Part shown: positions 5,667 through 7,300 of the stretch, piece by piece | Position numbering within the stretch: position 1 is the first letter of the stretch | Layout: each line of letters opens with the position of its first letter | From: Nitrospira sp. | GTDB lineage: Bacteria; Nitrospirota; Nitrospiria; Nitrospirales; Nitrospiraceae | Assembly (NCBI GenBank): GCA_025935475.1 | Contig: JAICVE010000133.1 | Span: 1-7,300, forward strand | Length of the DNA stretch: 7,300 nucleotides | Direction of reading: 5' to 3' | The notes under the pieces: model-generated | Databases searched by the model: none | Seen by the model: only the letters and a program-made list of their open reading frames with translations | What the model was told of the DNA's origin: nothing | Position numbers and translations under genes: made by a program

Positions 5667-7300
5667 ATGTATGCGATTGTTGCGGCAGCCGGATTGCTGA
5701 TTTTACTGCTGACGCCTGCATTCGGGTGCGCAGGCTCACCCTCCGTTGAACGAAAGGAGACGGTGGCGCCGGCCCCTCCACGCGAATACGTGGACACGTC
5801 TCTGGTCCCATCAACAGGACAGACGATTCGTGTCCATGAAGCCGACGACCTTCAGGACGCCCTTGATATGGCGCAGCTCGGAGACACGATTGTGTTGGAT
5901 GCCGGAGCCACCTTTAAGGGACCGTTCTTGTTGCCGCGAAAAACAGGGGCAGGCTGGGTAACGATCAGGACGAACACACCGGATAAGGCATTCCCTGCTC
6001 CAGGCACCAGAGTGTCCCCGACCCACGCGACACTGATGCCAAAGCTCATCTCCTGGAAAGGGGAGGGCGTGATCATTGCCGATCGAGGCGCTCATCACTA
6101 CCGGTTTATCGGCATCGAGGTGCAGCCCTCTGAAGGGTCCTATCTCCATTCGTTGATGTTGTTCGGCATAAACCGGGAACGGACGCTCGAAGACCAGCCC
6201 CACCACATCATCGTCGACCGCTGTTACATCCACGGCGATCCGAAAAAGGGGTCGCGGCGGGGCGTGGCGTTAAACGGCAGGCATTTGGCGGTCGTGGATT
6301 CTCATGTCTCCGACTTCAAGGGGGTGGGAGAGGATACCCAGGCCATCCTCGGCTGGGGCGGCGCTGGTCCATTCAAAATCAGCAACAATTATCTGGAAGG
6401 GGCCGGTGAAAACATCATGTTCGGAGGAGGCGATCCCATCATCAAGGATCTTGTGCCCTCCGACATTGAAGTCCGCGGCAATCACATGGCCAAGCCCTTG
6501 CGATGGAAGAAGAACGAGTCGGGATTCGAAGGGACGCAATGGACGGTCAAGAACATCTTCGAGCTCAAAAATGCCCGCCGCGTGCTGGTGGAGGGCAACG
6601 TCATGGAATACAACTGGGAGGAATCGCAAAGCGGCTTTGCCGTGCTGTTCACCGTGCGCAATCAGGAGGGCACTGCTCCGTGGTCCGTTGTCGAGGATGT
6701 GCAACTCGTCAATAACATCATTCGTCATACCGGGAGCGGCATTAACCTGTTGGGCCACGACAACAACCGTCCACGAGACCAAAGCCAGGAAACCCAACGG
6801 ATCCTCATCCGGAATAATCTCTGGGAGGACATCGGCAGTGCACGCTGGGGCGGAACGGGCATTCTGTTTCAAATGATTGAAGGGTCATCTGACGTCAACA
6901 TCGACCACAACACGGGCCTCCATCGCGGGTATACCTTGTTTGCCATGGGACCGCCTCACCGGCGCTTTACGTTCCGGAACAACATTGCCCCCCACAACGA
7001 GTATGGGATCTTCGGGAACGACGTCGGCGTCGGCGTGGCGGCGCTGGACGCCTATTTCCCAGATGCGGTCGTCACGGAGAACGTGCTGGCCGGCGGAGAG
7101 GCGAGCCGGTATCCGGAGGGCAATGTGTTTCCCGACTCCATGGACGCGGTACCCTTCGTCAATCGCAAAGCTGGTAACTATCGCTTGGCGAGCGGCATCA
7201 AGAACCTGAAAGGACCTGGTGTCGACGCCGGCGCCCTGTGCGCCGCGCTGAGCCCTTCCGATGCTCGCGAGCAGCCGATGTGCAGCATGCGCACTGCTGA
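5667..7300 (+). CDS. Right-handed parallel beta-helix lipoprotein, 3' truncated by window
   Basis: The frame is open from ATG 5667 through the last base (544 codons, no stop), so the C-terminus lies outside. The hydrophobic segment AAAGLLILLLTPAFGC ends in a lipobox-like AFGC with C21; A22-G23 follow, without an Asp at +2, so outer-membrane sorting is likely. From about residue 50 the sequence is a pectate-lyase-like beta-helix (QTIRVHEADDLQDALDMAQL, then DTIVLDAGATFKGPF). Rungs recur with stacked asparagines at N241, N272, N311, N350, N384, N415, N439 and N472, spaced 24-39 residues. Strong blocks are NNYLEGAGENIMFGGGDP (240-257), ELKNARRVLVEGN, NQEGTAPWSVVEDV and RNNLWEDIGSARWGG. I recognise these as a widespread but functionally uncharacterised beta-helix group. 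No AlgG-type DPHD motif is seen, so epimerase activity is not supported. Lyase, epimerase or glycan-binding roles are open. Starting at 5667 leaves no basic residue before the hydrophobic core; an upstream start (GTG 5589 or ATG 5607) would add GQKRSE there, so the true start is uncertain. Confidence 0.85.
   Translation, partial: MYAIVAAAGLLILLLTPAFGCAGSPSVERKETVAPAPPREYVDTSLVPSTGQTIRVHEADDLQDALDMAQLGDTIVLDAGATFKGPFLLPRKTGAGWVTIRTNTPDKAFPAPGTRVSPTHATLMPKLISWKGEGVIIADRGAHHYRFIGIEVQPSEGSYLHSLMLFGINRERTLEDQPHHIIVDRCYIHGDPKKGSRRGVALNGRHLAVVDSHVSDFKGVGEDTQAILGWGGAGPFKISNNYLEGAGENIMFGGGDPIIKDLVPSDIEVRGNHMAKPLRWKKNESGFEGTQWTVKNIFELKNARRVLVEGNVMEYNWEESQSGFAVLFTVRNQEGTAPWSVVEDVQLVNNIIRHTGSGINLLGHDNNRPRDQSQETQRILIRNNLWEDIGSARWGGTGILFQMIEGSSDVNIDHNTGLHRGYTLFAMGPPHRRFTFRNNIAPHNEYGIFGNDVGVGVAALDAYFPDAVVTENVLAGGEASRYPEGNVFPDSMDAVPFVNRKAGNYRLASGIKNLKGPGVDAGALCAALSPSDAREQPMCSMRTA

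Noticed and set aside
6304..6876. 190-codon + strand frame, followed by another at 6877-7209
   Set aside because: Both are out of frame with the continuous beta-helix reading frame, which shows the recognisable repeats; they are shadows and not evidence of a frameshift. The opposite-strand frame 6270-6872 is rejected for the same reason.
5667..7300. Assignment of the beta-helix protein as AlgG-type C5-epimerase
   Set aside because: No DPHD-type catalytic motif is present and the characteristic blocks belong to a different, uncharacterised beta-helix group.

Overview
The window holds five co-directional genes on the + strand, packed with gaps of 1 nt overlap to about 74 nt, so it reads as the interior of one long operon. 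Both end genes are cut by the window edges. Every gene belongs to, or fits beside, surface-polysaccharide metabolism: an asparagine-synthase-type amidotransferase (C-terminal part), a heparinase II/III (alginate-lyase-like) protein, a GT4-type glycosyltransferase, a nucleotide-sugar dehydrogenase very close to AlgD (GDP-mannose 6-dehydrogenase), and a lipoprotein with a right-handed parallel beta-helix fold. No RNA genes, mobile elements, CRISPR arrays, clear promoters or rho-independent terminators are visible.

Organism: the DNA is GC-rich, has strong GAGG-type ribosome binding sites and encodes an outer-membrane-type lipoprotein, which suggests a Gram-negative environmental bacterium. The gene mix (asparagine synthase, heparinase-like protein, a glycosyltransferase resembling the PEP-CTERM/exosortase-associated group) is typical of exosortase-linked exopolysaccharide islands in Nitrospirota, Proteobacteria and related phyla. 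Nitrospira-like is a guess from overall impression; no taxonomic marker is present.

Layout: 1-750 amidotransferase end; 750-2927 heparinase II/III protein, start codon overlapping the previous stop (TGATG); 2973-4268 glycosyltransferase after a 45-nt gap; 4279-5592 AlgD-like dehydrogenase, whose Shine-Dalgarno overlaps the glycosyltransferase stop; 5667-7300 beta-helix lipoprotein, running off the window.

Working model (inference): AlgD-like enzyme makes GDP-mannuronate, the glycosyltransferase helps assemble a uronate-containing glycan, the amidotransferase may amidate a carboxylate (of sugar or another acceptor), and the heparinase-like and beta-helix proteins act on the polymer as lyase, epimerase or binding protein. 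The set resembles an alginate system in enzyme types (dehydrogenase, lyase fold, beta-helix fold) but is not the canonical alg operon as far as can be seen here: no alg8, alg44, algK, algE or algG-type DPHD motif occurs in the window.
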